Shown in pieces: positions 8,311 to 16,726 of a DNA stretch of 64,000 nucleotides; the first letter of the stretch is position 1, and each line of letters begins with the position of its first letter. The stretch is from contig NZ_JAVIZT010000001.1 in the NCBI RefSeq assembly GCF_031453615.1, positions 1,736,001 to 1,800,000 of the forward strand, written 5' to 3'. This stretch comes from Microbacterium sp. SORGH_AS_0428 (lineage in GTDB: Bacteria > Actinomycetota > Actinomycetes > Actinomycetales > Microbacteriaceae). Under the pieces are notes generated by a model that saw only the letters and a list, made by a program, of their open reading frames with translations, did not search any database and had not been told where the DNA came from. The translations under genes and the position numbers were made by a program.

Positions 8311-8892
8311 ATGTCTGACACTCTCGACCGCACCGCACCCGTCGACGCGCCCATTCTCGACGTGCTCTCGCAGCGCTGGAGCACCCGCGCCTACGACAGC
8401 GTGACCCCCATCGACGAGGACGCCCTGCGCGGCGCGCTCGAGGCCGCCCGCTGGTCGCCCTCCGCCTACAACAACCAGCCCTGGCGCTTCATCGTGGCCC
8501 GCCGCGGCACCGAGACCCACGCCAAGGTCGTCGCCAGCATGGTGGAGTTCAACCAGGCGTGGGCCGCCCCCGCCGGCGCTCTCGTCGTCTTCATCGCCGA
8601 GACCTCTCGCGGCGAGCACCAGTTCCCCTCCGCGTTCTACGACCTCGGCCAGGCCGCCGCGCACTTCACCGTGCAGGCCCACGCCAACGGTCTGTACACC
8701 CACCAGCTGACCGGCTTCGATGCGGCCGCGGTCGCCGAAGCCTTCGAGCTCGCGCCGGAGTTCACGCCCTTCTCGATCATGGCCGTCGGCAACCTCGGCA
8801 CCATCGAGGACGCCCCGGAGTTCGCCCGTGACGGCGAGCGCGCCCCTCGCGTCCGCCGCCCCATCGAGGAGTCCGTCGTCGTCGACGACTGA
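8311..8892 (+). CDS. Nitroreductase family protein
   Basis: 193 aa, one nitroreductase domain. The FMN-contacting opening RWSTRAYD is followed by ARWSPSAYNNQPWRF and the C-terminal SIMAVGNLG. Members are homodimeric FMN enzymes using NAD(P)H to reduce nitro or quinone compounds. The ATG at 8311 follows GAGGAG by a normal spacing; the in-frame ATG at 8272 adds 13 residues and lacks such a site. The gene stands alone, with palindromic repeats directly behind it. Confidence 0.9.
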   Translation: MSDTLDRTAPVDAPILDVLSQRWSTRAYDSVTPIDEDALRGALEAARWSPSAYNNQPWRFIVARRGTETHAKVVASMVEFNQAWAAPAGALVVFIAETSRGEHQFPSAFYDLGQAAAHFTVQAHANGLYTHQLTGFDAAAVAEAFELAPEFTPFSIMAVGNLGTIEDAPEFARDGERAPRVRRPIEESVVVDD

Positions 8893-8907
8893 CCCCTCGG
8901 GCCCACC

Positions 8908-9020
8908 GCTCGCCTGTCACAGATCGCCCGCCGAGGCTCGATTTGTGACAGGGGAACCGCGCTACCCCCAGCTCGCCTGTCACAGATCGACGCTCCGCGC
9001 TCGATTTGTGACAGGCGAGC
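8908..9020. repeat. Two tandem palindromic elements (CTCGCCTGTCACAGATCG type)
   Basis: Copy 1 has the left arm GCTCGCCTGTCACAGATCG at 8908-8926 and a shortened right arm at 8939-8952. Copy 2 has the same left arm at 8971-8990 and the complementary right arm TCGATTTGTGACAGGCGAGC at 9001-9020, with one mismatch pair in a 20-bp stem and a 10-nt loop. The left arms are identical over 19 bases and 63 bp apart. They lie between the nitroreductase and PKS genes and behave like REP elements. No function can be assigned. Confidence 0.8.
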
Positions 9021-9163
9021 TGTCGTTTCGGCGCGCGACAGGGCCCGGCGGTGGAACCTGACGGCGGGGCGCGGGAGGGCGTTTCGGGTGCGGCACTCTA
9101 GACGCCACCACATCCGGGCACCAGCCTGCGCCACCTCGGCGCATGACGTGTCTATCGTGAGGC

Positions 9164-10246
9164 ATGGTCCCGAGCATCGTCGGAGTCGGCACGGCCGTGC
9201 CGGACACCCGGCTCACCCAGTCGCAGATCCGCGACCTCTTCCTCGCGCAGCCCGGTCTCGACCGCCGCGCGCAACGGATCCTCGGCGCCGCGTTCGACGC
9301 GGCGGCCATCGAGACGCGCCACACGGTGCTGGCGTCCCTCACCGGCGACGCCCCGCCCGAGGCTCTCGTGGTGCGCGAGGGCGACCTGCTTCTGGACCCC
9401 GGCACCTCCGCGCGCAACGCCGAGTTCCGCCGGCTCGTGCCCGATCTGTTCGCACGGGCGGCCAGAGCTGCCCTGGCCGATGCCGGAGTCGCAGCCGGGG
9501 ACGTGTCGCACGTCATCACCGTCAGCTGCACCGGGCTGTTCGCCCCCGGCCCCGACATGCTTCTCGTGCGCGACCTGGGTCTGCGCCCGGAGACCGAGCG
9601 CTACCACCACGGGTTCGTCGGCTGCGCGGCGGCCGTGCCGGCGCTGCGCGCGGCCCACCGCATCGCCGTCGCACAGCCGGGCGCCGTCGTGCTCGTCGTG
9701 TGCGCCGAGCTGTGCTCCCTGCACCTGCGCGTCAGCGACGACCCGGAGCAGATCGTCGCCGCATCCCTCTTCGCCGACGGTGCCGCGGCCGCCGTCGTGA
9801 CCTCGCGAGAGCACGCGGGTCGCCGGTTCGAGCTGGACGAGTTCCGCACCGCGCTCAGCGACGACGGCGAGCACGACATGGTATGGACCATCGGCGACCA
9901 CGGCTTCGAGATGACGCTCACCGCCGAGGTGCCCCGCATCGTGGGGCGCGAGGTCGCCGGCGCGGTCGCCTACCTCGACGGCGCCACCGCCTGGGCGATC
10001 CACCCGGGCGGGCGAAGCGTGCTGGATCGGGTGGCCAACGGGCTCGGACTCACCGAGGAGCAGATGGCCCCGTCACGCGAGGTGCTGCGCGCGTTCGGCA
10101 ACATGTCCAGCGCGACCGTGCTGTTCATCCTCGACCGGATGCGGCGCGACCCCGCCCTCACCGACGGCACGACTCTGGGACTTCTGGCCTTCGGCCCCGG
10201 CCTCACGGTCGAGTCCGGGCGTCTGCTCGTGCGAGGCGACGCGTGA
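9164..10246 (+). CDS. Type III polyketide synthase (SrsA-like)
   Basis: 360 aa, normal length for chalcone-synthase-like enzymes. The catalytic triad is visible: Cys154 in GFVGCAAAVP, His280 in WAIHPGG and Asn313 in FGNMSSATV. The thiolase fold condenses an acyl-CoA starter with malonyl-CoA units. It is followed, with a 4-bp GTGA overlap, by a methyltransferase and then a FAD monooxygenase. This is the order of the srsABC operon of Streptomyces griseus, which makes methylated and hydroxylated alkylresorcinols. An alkylresorcinol-type product is therefore the best inference; the actual starter and chain length cannot be read. Confidence 0.92.
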   Translation: MVPSIVGVGTAVPDTRLTQSQIRDLFLAQPGLDRRAQRILGAAFDAAAIETRHTVLASLTGDAPPEALVVREGDLLLDPGTSARNAEFRRLVPDLFARAARAALADAGVAAGDVSHVITVSCTGLFAPGPDMLLVRDLGLRPETERYHHGFVGCAAAVPALRAAHRIAVAQPGAVVLVVCAELCSLHLRVSDDPEQIVAASLFADGAAAAVVTSREHAGRRFELDEFRTALSDDGEHDMVWTIGDHGFEMTLTAEVPRIVGREVAGAVAYLDGATAWAIHPGGRSVLDRVANGLGLTEEQMAPSREVLRAFGNMSSATVLFILDRMRRDPALTDGTTLGLLAFGPGLTVESGRLLVRGDA

Positions 10247-10935
10247 ATCTCGCGGAACGCGATGTCTCTCTCCGTGAGCTGATGGACGACCCGGACTGCG
10301 ACCCGCGGCTGCTCGCGGCGACCTACCGCCGCTTCGGTCTCGTGAACCGGCTGGTCGCGGGATGGACCGGCGTCTACCGGCGGACGCTCCGTCCGTACCT
10401 GTCCGGCCTCGGACGCCCGGCGCGCGTGCTGGATCTGGGATGCGGCGGTGGGGATGTGGCGGCGCACCTCGCCGCACTCGCCCGCGCCGACGGGCTGCAG
10501 GTGCACTGGGTCGGCGCCGACCCCGACCCGCGGGCCATCGAGGCCGCGGCCTCGCGCGCCGCATCCGATGTGTCCTTCCTCTGCACCGGCTCGCACTCCC
10601 TGCGCGAGAGCGGGGAGCGCTTCGACGCGGTGCTGTCGAACCACGTGCTGCATCACCTGGATGCGGCGGAGCTCGCCGCGTTCGTCGACGACTCCGCCGC
10701 GCTCTCGACCGGTGTCGTCCTGCACGGCGACATCGAGCGCGGGCGCCTGGCATACGCGCTCTACGGCGTCGGCATCCTGCCGCTGGCTCCCGGCACCTTC
10801 CTGCGCACCGACGGACTCCGCTCCATCCGGCGCAGCTATCAGGCGGCCGAACTTGCGTCGCGCCTGCCGGAAGGATGGCGGGTGGAGCGCTCCGCCCGCT
10901 TCCGCGTACTTGCCGTGAAGGACCCCCATGCCTGA
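10243..10935 (+). CDS. Class I SAM-dependent methyltransferase (SrsB position)
   Basis: 230 aa. The SAM-binding motif LDLGCGGG is at 63-70, the acidic motif II follows near GADPDP, and the post-II segment is SNHVLHHLDAAE. The GTG start at 10243 overlaps the PKS stop by 4 bp, and its own stop overlaps the next gene by 8 bp, so all three are translationally linked. Position and family suggest methylation of the polyketide or its resorcinol ring. Substrate assignment is inference. Confidence 0.88.
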   Translation: MNLAERDVSLRELMDDPDCDPRLLAATYRRFGLVNRLVAGWTGVYRRTLRPYLSGLGRPARVLDLGCGGGDVAAHLAALARADGLQVHWVGADPDPRAIEAAASRAASDVSFLCTGSHSLRESGERFDAVLSNHVLHHLDAAELAAFVDDSAALSTGVVLHGDIERGRLAYALYGVGILPLAPGTFLRTDGLRSIRRSYQAAELASRLPEGWRVERSARFRVLAVKDPHA

Positions 10936-12058
10936 GGTCATCGTCGTCGGCGCGGGGCCGGTCGGGCTGCTGCTCACCGCGGAACTGCGTCGCCTCGGCG
11001 CCGATGTCACCACGCTCGAGAAGCGTCCCGGCCCCGGCGGCGGCACGCGGGCGATCGGCATTCATCCGCCGACGCTCGCCGCGCTCGAAGCGTCGGGCGC
11101 GACGGAGCGCCTGCTCGAGGATGCGGTGCGCGTCGAGCGGGGCGAGGCGCGCACCGACGGCCGGCTCGTCGGCGCGGTCGACTTCCGTCGCCTGTCCGTC
11201 CGCTTCCCTTTCGTCGCGACCCTTCCGCAGCGCCTGACCGAGGGTGTGCTCGCCGATCTGGCGGGGCCCATCGAGCGCGGCGTCACGGTGACCGCCGTGC
11301 AGAGCGAGGGCGACCGGATGCGGGTGCGCACGGCCGAGGGACGCGACCTCACCGCGCGTGTCGTCATCGTGGCCGGCGGCTGGGGCGGCAGGGCGCTCGC
11401 GTACCGCCCCGCCGCGCTGCGGGCGCACGAGTACCGCGACCGCTATCTCATGACCGACACGGCGGTGGGCGTGTCCGACCCGGTGGCGGTGATCCGGCTC
11501 GACGCCGCCGGCGTCATGGAGTCCTTTCCGCTGCCCGGCTCCGCACGCCGCTTCGTGCTGCACGACGCCGAAGGCGGCCCGGACGAGCCCGATGCCCGAT
11601 ACGAGCGGATGCGGCGCGCGCTGCGCGAGCGCGGCGAAGAGGAGGCGGCCGACCGGATGGAGGTCGTCACCGCCTTCCGGGTGCGACGCCTCGTCGCTCC
11701 GCGGCTGCGCCGGGGCGGTCTCGTGGTCGTGGGCGACGCGGCGCACGAGGTGAGCCCGATCGGCGGGCAGGGCATGAACCTCGGACTGCTGGATGCGGCG
11801 ACGCTCGCCCCGCTCGTCGCGGAGGGGATCCGTACCGGCTCACTCGCCTCCCCCGCGCTCGACCGATGGGAGCGTCGCCGCGTACGCTCCGCGCGGATCG
11901 CGGCCGCAATGGCGAGCGTGAACACCGCGCTCGGGCGCCCGGCCGGCGCGACGACCCACCGCATCCGCGGTGCGGCGCTCGGGATGCTGCTGCGAGGCCC
12001 TGCCGGGGCCGTCCTCACGCGCGCCTACGCGATGGGCTTCGACGCCGACGCCCGCTGA
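10928..12058 (+). CDS. FAD-dependent monooxygenase (SrsC position)
   Basis: 376 aa. The N-terminal dinucleotide fold has GAGPVG (8-13). The second FAD motif is VVVGDAAHEVSPIGGQGMN (267-284), diagnostic for aromatic hydroxylases of the FAD_binding_3 group. These enzymes use NAD(P)H and oxygen to hydroxylate phenols. As third gene of the PKS operon it should oxidise the resorcinol product, possibly to a hydroquinone or quinone as SrsC does. The ATG at 10928 is embedded in the end of the methyltransferase gene. Confidence 0.9.
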   Translation: MPEVIVVGAGPVGLLLTAELRRLGADVTTLEKRPGPGGGTRAIGIHPPTLAALEASGATERLLEDAVRVERGEARTDGRLVGAVDFRRLSVRFPFVATLPQRLTEGVLADLAGPIERGVTVTAVQSEGDRMRVRTAEGRDLTARVVIVAGGWGGRALAYRPAALRAHEYRDRYLMTDTAVGVSDPVAVIRLDAAGVMESFPLPGSARRFVLHDAEGGPDEPDARYERMRRALRERGEEEAADRMEVVTAFRVRRLVAPRLRRGGLVVVGDAAHEVSPIGGQGMNLGLLDAATLAPLVAEGIRTGSLASPALDRWERRRVRSARIAAAMASVNTALGRPAGATTHRIRGAALGMLLRGPAGAVLTRAYAMGFDADAR

Positions 12059-12109
12059 GGTTGCCCACAGGCCCGAGCACCGCGCGCGCCGATCTGACAG
12101 CATTCATCC

Positions 12110-12624
12110 GTGAGCATGCGACGGTTCCGAATCCTCGGCGCGATGACCCTGGCCGCGGCGGCGCTCGTGCTGACGGCGTGCACCGCGGCGCCGGAGGAGC
12201 CAGCCGGGTCGTCGAGCCCGATCGCCACGCAGGCACCCTCGACGACACCCGTGCCCGCGGCATCCGACGACACCGCCGACGGGCCCGTCGAGAGCTTCCG
12301 CGCGTGGTTCGACGCGACCCGGACCCCCGATCCCGCGGCGGCGTGCGCGACGCTGTCGCCGCTCTGGCGGAGCGCATGCTCGCCGAGCTGAACCAGAACG
12401 GACTCGCTCTCACCACCTGCGAGGAGATGATCCAGGCGACCTCGGAGCTCTACCGGGCAACCGGCCAGAGCGCCGACGTCGACGTGCAGGTGCAATCCGA
12501 GACGGCCACCGACGCCACGCTGTTCGTCACCTACGGCGCGTCCGGCGATTGCGGCACGGTCGTGATGCACCGCGACGCCGCGTCCTGGATCATCACGGAC
12601 GAGTCGCGCGAGTGCGCGCGGTAG
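12110..12624 (+). pseudogene. Lipoprotein gene with a single-base frameshift
   Basis: The first frame (12110-12391) encodes a signal peptide and lipobox LTAC, a Thr/Pro/Ser-rich linker and the start of a domain ending ACATLSP. The natural continuation, ALAERMLAELNQNGLALTTCEEMI to a stop at 12624, lies in another frame. Adding one base near 12359-12361 (TCGCCGCTCTGG) would join them without a gap into about 171 aa. Codon use stays gene-like on both sides, so the lesion is recent or is a sequencing error. GTG 12110 or ATG 12116 can be the start. The function is unknown; it lies directly behind the PKS operon. Confidence 0.75.
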
Positions 12625-12630
12625 CACCCC

Positions 12631-13476
12631 TCAGGCGGTGAGCGAGCCGCCGGTCGCCACGAGTTGCACGGCGAGCAGGAGCGCCGCGCCCATCACGAGG
12701 CGGAACACGATGCGCCCGGGGCGACGCGCCCACGCGCACCCCACGGCGACGAGCGCCACGCCGACCACGGCCGCGAAGAAGACCCACGAGACGATCGGCA
12801 CCGCGTCCCTCGCCGGCCCGAACCGGACGGCCACCGCCCCGCCGATGATTCCGACGCCCGCCAGCGCGCCCGACCAGCGCGCGCCGATGCGATGCGGCAG
12901 CCCGCGGATGCCGGTGCGCTGATCGTCGTCGAGATCCGGCAGCACGTTGGCCAGGTGCACCGCAGCCCCCAGCGACGCTCCGGCGGCGCTCGCCCACGGA
13001 GCCGCGAGCGCGGGCTCCGCGGCCGACAGCGTCGCGAGAGAGGGCAGCAGGCCGAAGCTCACGAGGAACGGCAGGATCGAGACCGGCGTCGCCTTCAGCG
13101 GCGCGTTGTACAGCCACGCGGAAGCGATCGTCACCGCCTGGGCGGCCAGCAACCCCCATCCGAGCGGCGCGGACAGCAGGAGCGCGCCGACGACGGATGC
13201 TGCCGCGACCGCCCAGGCGATGCGCAGGCTCACATCGCCGCGCGCGAGCGGCTTGTCGGTGCGGCCCACGGCGCGGTCGCGGCCGGCGTCGATCGCATCG
13301 TTGGACAGGCCGATCGAGACCTGTCCCGCGAAGACGGCGACCGTCAGCAGCGCGATGCGCGATGCGTCGAGTCCTGCCGAGACACCGAGCGCCAGGGTGA
13401 GCACCGTGACGACCAGCGCGGGGCCCGGATGCGTGGACGCCCACAGGGCGCGCACACTCGCCAGGGCACGGGTCAT
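12631..13476 (-). CDS. UbiA family prenyltransferase
   Basis: 281 aa polytopic membrane protein. The first Asp-rich motif is NDAIDAGRD (59-67) and the second is DLDDDQRTG (181-189). Both bind Mg-diphosphate of the isoprenoid donor. The family attaches prenyl chains to aromatic acceptors such as quinone precursors. It is convergent with the lipoprotein gene behind the type III PKS operon, so a prenylated alkylresorcinol or quinone is a reasonable hypothesis. A housekeeping role, for example in menaquinone synthesis, is the alternative. Confidence 0.88.
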   Translation of the reverse strand: MTRALASVRALWASTHPGPALVVTVLTLALGVSAGLDASRIALLTVAVFAGQVSIGLSNDAIDAGRDRAVGRTDKPLARGDVSLRIAWAVAAASVVGALLLSAPLGWGLLAAQAVTIASAWLYNAPLKATPVSILPFLVSFGLLPSLATLSAAEPALAAPWASAAGASLGAAVHLANVLPDLDDDQRTGIRGLPHRIGARWSGALAGVGIIGGAVAVRFGPARDAVPIVSWVFFAAVVGVALVAVGCAWARRPGRIVFRLVMGAALLLAVQLVATGGSLTA

Positions 13477-13537
13477 GCTCCGACCGTAAGCCGCCGCATC
13501 CGTGTCACCCCACGGGTTGACGACGACGCGCCGCTCA

Positions 13538-14068
13538 TCAGGTCTCGGTGACCCGCGCCTGGATGCGGGCGATCGCTTCGCCCAGGCGGCCCCGCGCGAG
13601 GAGTCCGCCCGCGACCAACGGCCCCGATGCGTCGCGACCGACCGGCGGCAGCAGGCGCAGGGCCGCGCGCGCGTCGGGGGTGAGAAGGGCGAGCTGCCCG
13701 TCGATCTCGCCGTCGAAGGTGCCCGGCGCCGCCGCATCCGCCGCCACCGCGGCGTAGGCGGCCGCACCCAGTGCATGCGCCCCCATGTGCGCGACGCCGG
13801 CCGCCTGCGCTGCGGAACGGGCGGCCGCGATCGCCGCGGCACCGGTCACCGCGTGCGCGGCCCGGCCGGCGACGAACCGCCGCTTGATCTCTCCCGCCGC
13901 ATCCAGCTCGCCGCGGGCGTACGCACGGGCACGTGCGATGGCGTCACGGGGCCGGTCGTCATCGGGCGCCTCCGCCTCGAACAGGGCGAGCACGCGCTGG
14001 GCGCACTCCGCCGCCCAGGCCGCGACCAGGCGACGGTCGGCGTCGTCGAGCGACTGAGGCGATGACAT
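13538..14068 (-). CDS. Putative immunity protein, Imm5-like
   Basis: 176 aa, Ala-rich and helical. The opening DDADRRLVAAWAAECAQRVL and the block RPRDAIARARAYARGE followed by many Ala-rich helices with His (HAVTGAAAI, HMGAHALG) resemble proteins annotated as Imm-5-like immunity proteins. I recognise the pattern but cannot confirm it without a profile search. No toxin, WXG100 or secretion gene is adjacent, so it would be an orphan. It could instead be an unrelated helical repeat protein. Confidence 0.6.
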   Translation of the reverse strand: MSSPQSLDDADRRLVAAWAAECAQRVLALFEAEAPDDDRPRDAIARARAYARGELDAAGEIKRRFVAGRAAHAVTGAAAIAAARSAAQAAGVAHMGAHALGAAAYAAVAADAAAPGTFDGEIDGQLALLTPDARAALRLLPPVGRDASGPLVAGGLLARGRLGEAIARIQARVTET

Positions 14069-14077
14069 CTCTCCTGT

Positions 14078-14680
14078 CTACACCGCATCCGCCCGACGGC
14101 ACACGATCGCGCCGACCGGGCGTTCGCCCCGGGTCGCGCGTCGGTGCGTCTCCCGGATCTCGAACCCCGCCCGCTCGAGGCGTCGCTCCAGCTCCGCAGC
14201 GGGCCAGCGCCACGCCCCGACGACGGCGTGATCGAACGGCTCGACCGCGTCCGCGTCGAAGAATCCGAGCACGAGCGCGCCGCCCGGGCGCAGCACCCGC
14301 GCGAACTCCGCCAACGGCACGTCGATCACCGGCGGCGCGTGGTGGATCGTCGAGAACCACGCGAGGATGCCGCCCAGCGCCGCATCCGGTTCGTCGATCG
14401 CGTCTATCGTGCCGAGATCGAACCGGATGCCGGGGTGGCTCGCTCGGGCCGCCTGAACGAACTCCGGCGTCAGGTCGATGCCCCGCACGTCGAGGCCGCG
14501 CTCGGCGAGGTGCGCGCTCCAGTGGCCCGGTCCGCATCCGGCATCCAGGACCGGTCCGCGGATGCCATCGGCCCAGGTCTCGACCAACCGGCGGTCGGAA
14601 GGGTGCACGGCGGCCATCGTCCCCAGCACCCGCGCGTACTCGGCGGACCGCCGGTCGTACGCCTCGGCCACATCCGTCAC
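14078..14680 (-). CDS. Class I SAM-dependent methyltransferase
   Basis: 200 aa. The SAM motif LDAGCGPG lies at 45-52, followed by GIDLTPEFV (motif II) and the FARVLRPGGALVLGFF block typical of Methyltransf_11. The GTG at 14680 begins VTDVAEAYDRRSAEYA, a usual N-terminus for this group. The gene is 9 bp upstream of the Imm5-like gene on the same strand, so they may be co-transcribed. The substrate is unknown. Confidence 0.87.
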   Translation of the reverse strand: MTDVAEAYDRRSAEYARVLGTMAAVHPSDRRLVETWADGIRGPVLDAGCGPGHWSAHLAERGLDVRGIDLTPEFVQAARASHPGIRFDLGTIDAIDEPDAALGGILAWFSTIHHAPPVIDVPLAEFARVLRPGGALVLGFFDADAVEPFDHAVVGAWRWPAAELERRLERAGFEIRETHRRATRGERPVGAIVCRRADAV

Positions 14681-14714
14681 CCGTCGAGCGTAGCCGCGAC
14701 GCCCCCACGCCCCG

Positions 14715-14779
14715 TCAGGAGATCTCCCTCCCGCAGGACGATTCGTGAGGGATCGTCCTGCACCGTGGCGATCTCCTGA
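14715..14779. repeat. Bipartite palindrome (two nested stems)
   Basis: The outer arms TCAGGAGATC (14715-14724) and GATCTCCTGA (14770-14779) are perfect. The inner arms GCAGGACGAT (14733-14742) and ATCGTCCTGC (14752-14761) are also perfect. Unpaired 8-nt segments separate the two stems on each side. It lies just past the stop of the response regulator gene and may end its transcript, but lacks a T-run. Confidence 0.75.
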
Positions 14780-14804
14780 TGAGGGATGCGGCGCAGACGG
14801 CGCC

Positions 14805-15407
14805 TCAGATCCAGCCGCGCTCCTGTGCGCGCAGCAGCGCCTGCTGACGCGTCTCGAGGTGCAGCTTGCCCAGGATCGACGAGACATGGTTGCGCACGGT
14901 ACCGGGCGAGAGGTGCAGAGTGCGGGCGATGGTGGCGACCGTCTGCCCCTGGGCGCCGGCGCGAAGCACGTCGAGCTCCCGGTCGGTGAGGGGGCTGCGC
15001 TCGTCGGCGAGCGCGTCGGCGGCGATCTCCGGGTCGACGTACCGGCGCCCCGCGGCGACCTGGCGGATGACGTCGGCGACGTCCTGCGCCGGCCGGGACT
15101 TCGGCAGGAACCCGTCGACGCCCGCCTGCAGTGCGCGCCGCAGAACGCCCGGGCGCGCGTGCCGGGTCACCGCGACGATGCGCGAGCGCGTCTGCCTGCG
15201 CACCCGCGCGGCCGCATCGATGCCGTCCAGGCCCGGCATCTCGACGTCGAAGAGGCAGACGTCCGGCTGCAGCCGGAGTGCCGCCGCGACCGCCTGCTCT
15301 CCGTCGACGCATTCGCCGACCACGTCGATGTCCTGCTCCAGTCGCAGCAGCGCGGCGAGCGCAGTGCGGATCATGTCCTCGTCGTCGGCGATGAGCACCC
15401 GGATCAT
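14805..15407 (-). CDS. Response regulator, NarL/DesR type
   Basis: 200 aa. The receiver domain has acidic residues DDE (8-10), phosphoacceptor Asp54 in CLFDVEMPG and Lys103 in LPKSRP. The LuxR-type HTH is at about 140-195 (SPLTDRELDVLRAGAQGQTVATIA). The ATG overlaps the kinase stop (ATGA), so the kinase-regulator pair is one operon read leftward. The pair resembles DesK/DesR systems that respond to membrane state. No target is evident. Confidence 0.92.
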   Translation of the reverse strand: MIRVLIADDEDMIRTALAALLRLEQDIDVVGECVDGEQAVAAALRLQPDVCLFDVEMPGLDGIDAAARVRRQTRSRIVAVTRHARPGVLRRALQAGVDGFLPKSRPAQDVADVIRQVAAGRRYVDPEIAADALADERSPLTDRELDVLRAGAQGQTVATIARTLHLSPGTVRNHVSSILGKLHLETRQQALLRAQERGWI

Positions 15408-16576
15408 GCGCTCACCCCCGCCGGCACGCGCGCGTCCAGGACGAACACGTCGCCCTCGAGCTCGGTCACGAGCGCTCCGCCGGCCTCGGCGAGACGCGCC
15501 GCCATGCCGTCGATCCCCGCCCCCTTGCCTGCGGCCGCACCGCCGCGGTCGTTCTCCGCCCGGTACCGCCAGCCGCCGGCGTCTCGCTCCAGCGAGAGCC
15601 GGACGAAGCATCCACCGCCGTGCTTGAGGATGTTGGTCGTGCTCTCGCGCACGACGGGGCCGAGCGTGTCGCTCGGCGCGCCGGCCGCATCCGGGCTCAC
15701 GGCGAGCTCGACGTCGAGCCCCGCCGCACGCAGGAGGTCGGCGGCATTGGCCAGCTCGTCGGGGAGCGGGACGCCGCGGAAGCGCGCGGCGAGCGCCCGG
15801 GTGCCCACACGTGCCTCGTCCACCTCGCGGCGCGCGGCACGGATGTGCGCGAGGGCGGCCGGCGGATCGGCGCTCAGCCGCTCGGCGAGCTCGAGCTGCA
15901 GCGCGACGACCTGCAGATGGTGGCCCTGCAGGTCGTGCACGTCGCTCGCCAGACGCAGCCGTTCCTGGGTCGCCGCGAGGTTCGCCTCGGTGAGGCGGGC
16001 CCGGTCGAGCTCTCGCACGATGTCCCACCACCAGAGCATGCTGACGACAGTGATCGGCAACGCCACGGGGAACATGAAGAGCACGAAGATCGGGCCGTAG
16101 ACGAGGGTCGCCTCGCCCTCGACGGCACGCAGGTACTCGATCACCGCGACGGCGGCGAGCACGACGGTGACGAGCCCCGTGACCCGGGCCCGCACGCCCC
16201 TCGGCCACGGCAGGGTGCACACGAGCGCTCCCACCAGGGCCAGCGCCAGCGTGATGCTGCCGGTCGCGGACCCGATCGCGATGGCCGCCGCAGCGCCCAG
16301 GGCGAACGCGGCGAAGCGCACCCACCGGCGGCCTCCCGCTGCATCCGCCCGGAAGTAGTCCATACCTGTCATGACGAACGCCACGAGCCAGGCGACGGAT
16401 GCGGCCACGAACACGATCAGCTCCGGGGCGGACGCTGTGACCCACGTCGGAATGGCCCAGACCGTCAGGGTGCCGACGGCGAAGAACACGGCGGACGAGA
16501 ACGTGTACCACCATGTCGCGCGCACGCCACGACCGACGGAGGGCTCGGCGGCGGCCAGGGACGATGAAGCACTCAC
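15404..16576 (-). CDS. Sensor histidine kinase, DesK-like
   Basis: 390 aa. Five or six transmembrane helices occupy about 22-185. They are followed by the coiled linker and the HisKA_3 box ASDVHDLQGHH with phosphoacceptor His214, then HATPase_c with TTNILKHG (N box) and GAGIDGMAARL (G box). GTG 16576 (VSASSS) is chosen; the open frame upstream has no homologous content. The lack of an extracellular domain and the multi-helix sensor suggest sensing within the membrane. It works with the regulator encoded immediately downstream. Confidence 0.9.
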   Translation of the reverse strand: MSASSSLAAAEPSVGRGVRATWWYTFSSAVFFAVGTLTVWAIPTWVTASAPELIVFVAASVAWLVAFVMTGMDYFRADAAGGRRWVRFAAFALGAAAAIAIGSATGSITLALALVGALVCTLPWPRGVRARVTGLVTVVLAAVAVIEYLRAVEGEATLVYGPIFVLFMFPVALPITVVSMLWWWDIVRELDRARLTEANLAATQERLRLASDVHDLQGHHLQVVALQLELAERLSADPPAALAHIRAARREVDEARVGTRALAARFRGVPLPDELANAADLLRAAGLDVELAVSPDAAGAPSDTLGPVVRESTTNILKHGGGCFVRLSLERDAGGWRYRAENDRGGAAAGKGAGIDGMAARLAEAGGALVTELEGDVFVLDARVPAGVSA

Positions 16577-16726
16577 GCCGACCAGGCTACGGGCATGACA
16601 AAAGTCACGGCCGACCCGCCCTTTCCTCCTCGGCGGAGGTGACGAGGCGGCACTGCCGGCGACGGGCGGTGGCGGGTGGGATGGGAATGTTCCCCCGACC
16701 GAGCACGCCACCCCGACGGAGCCGAC

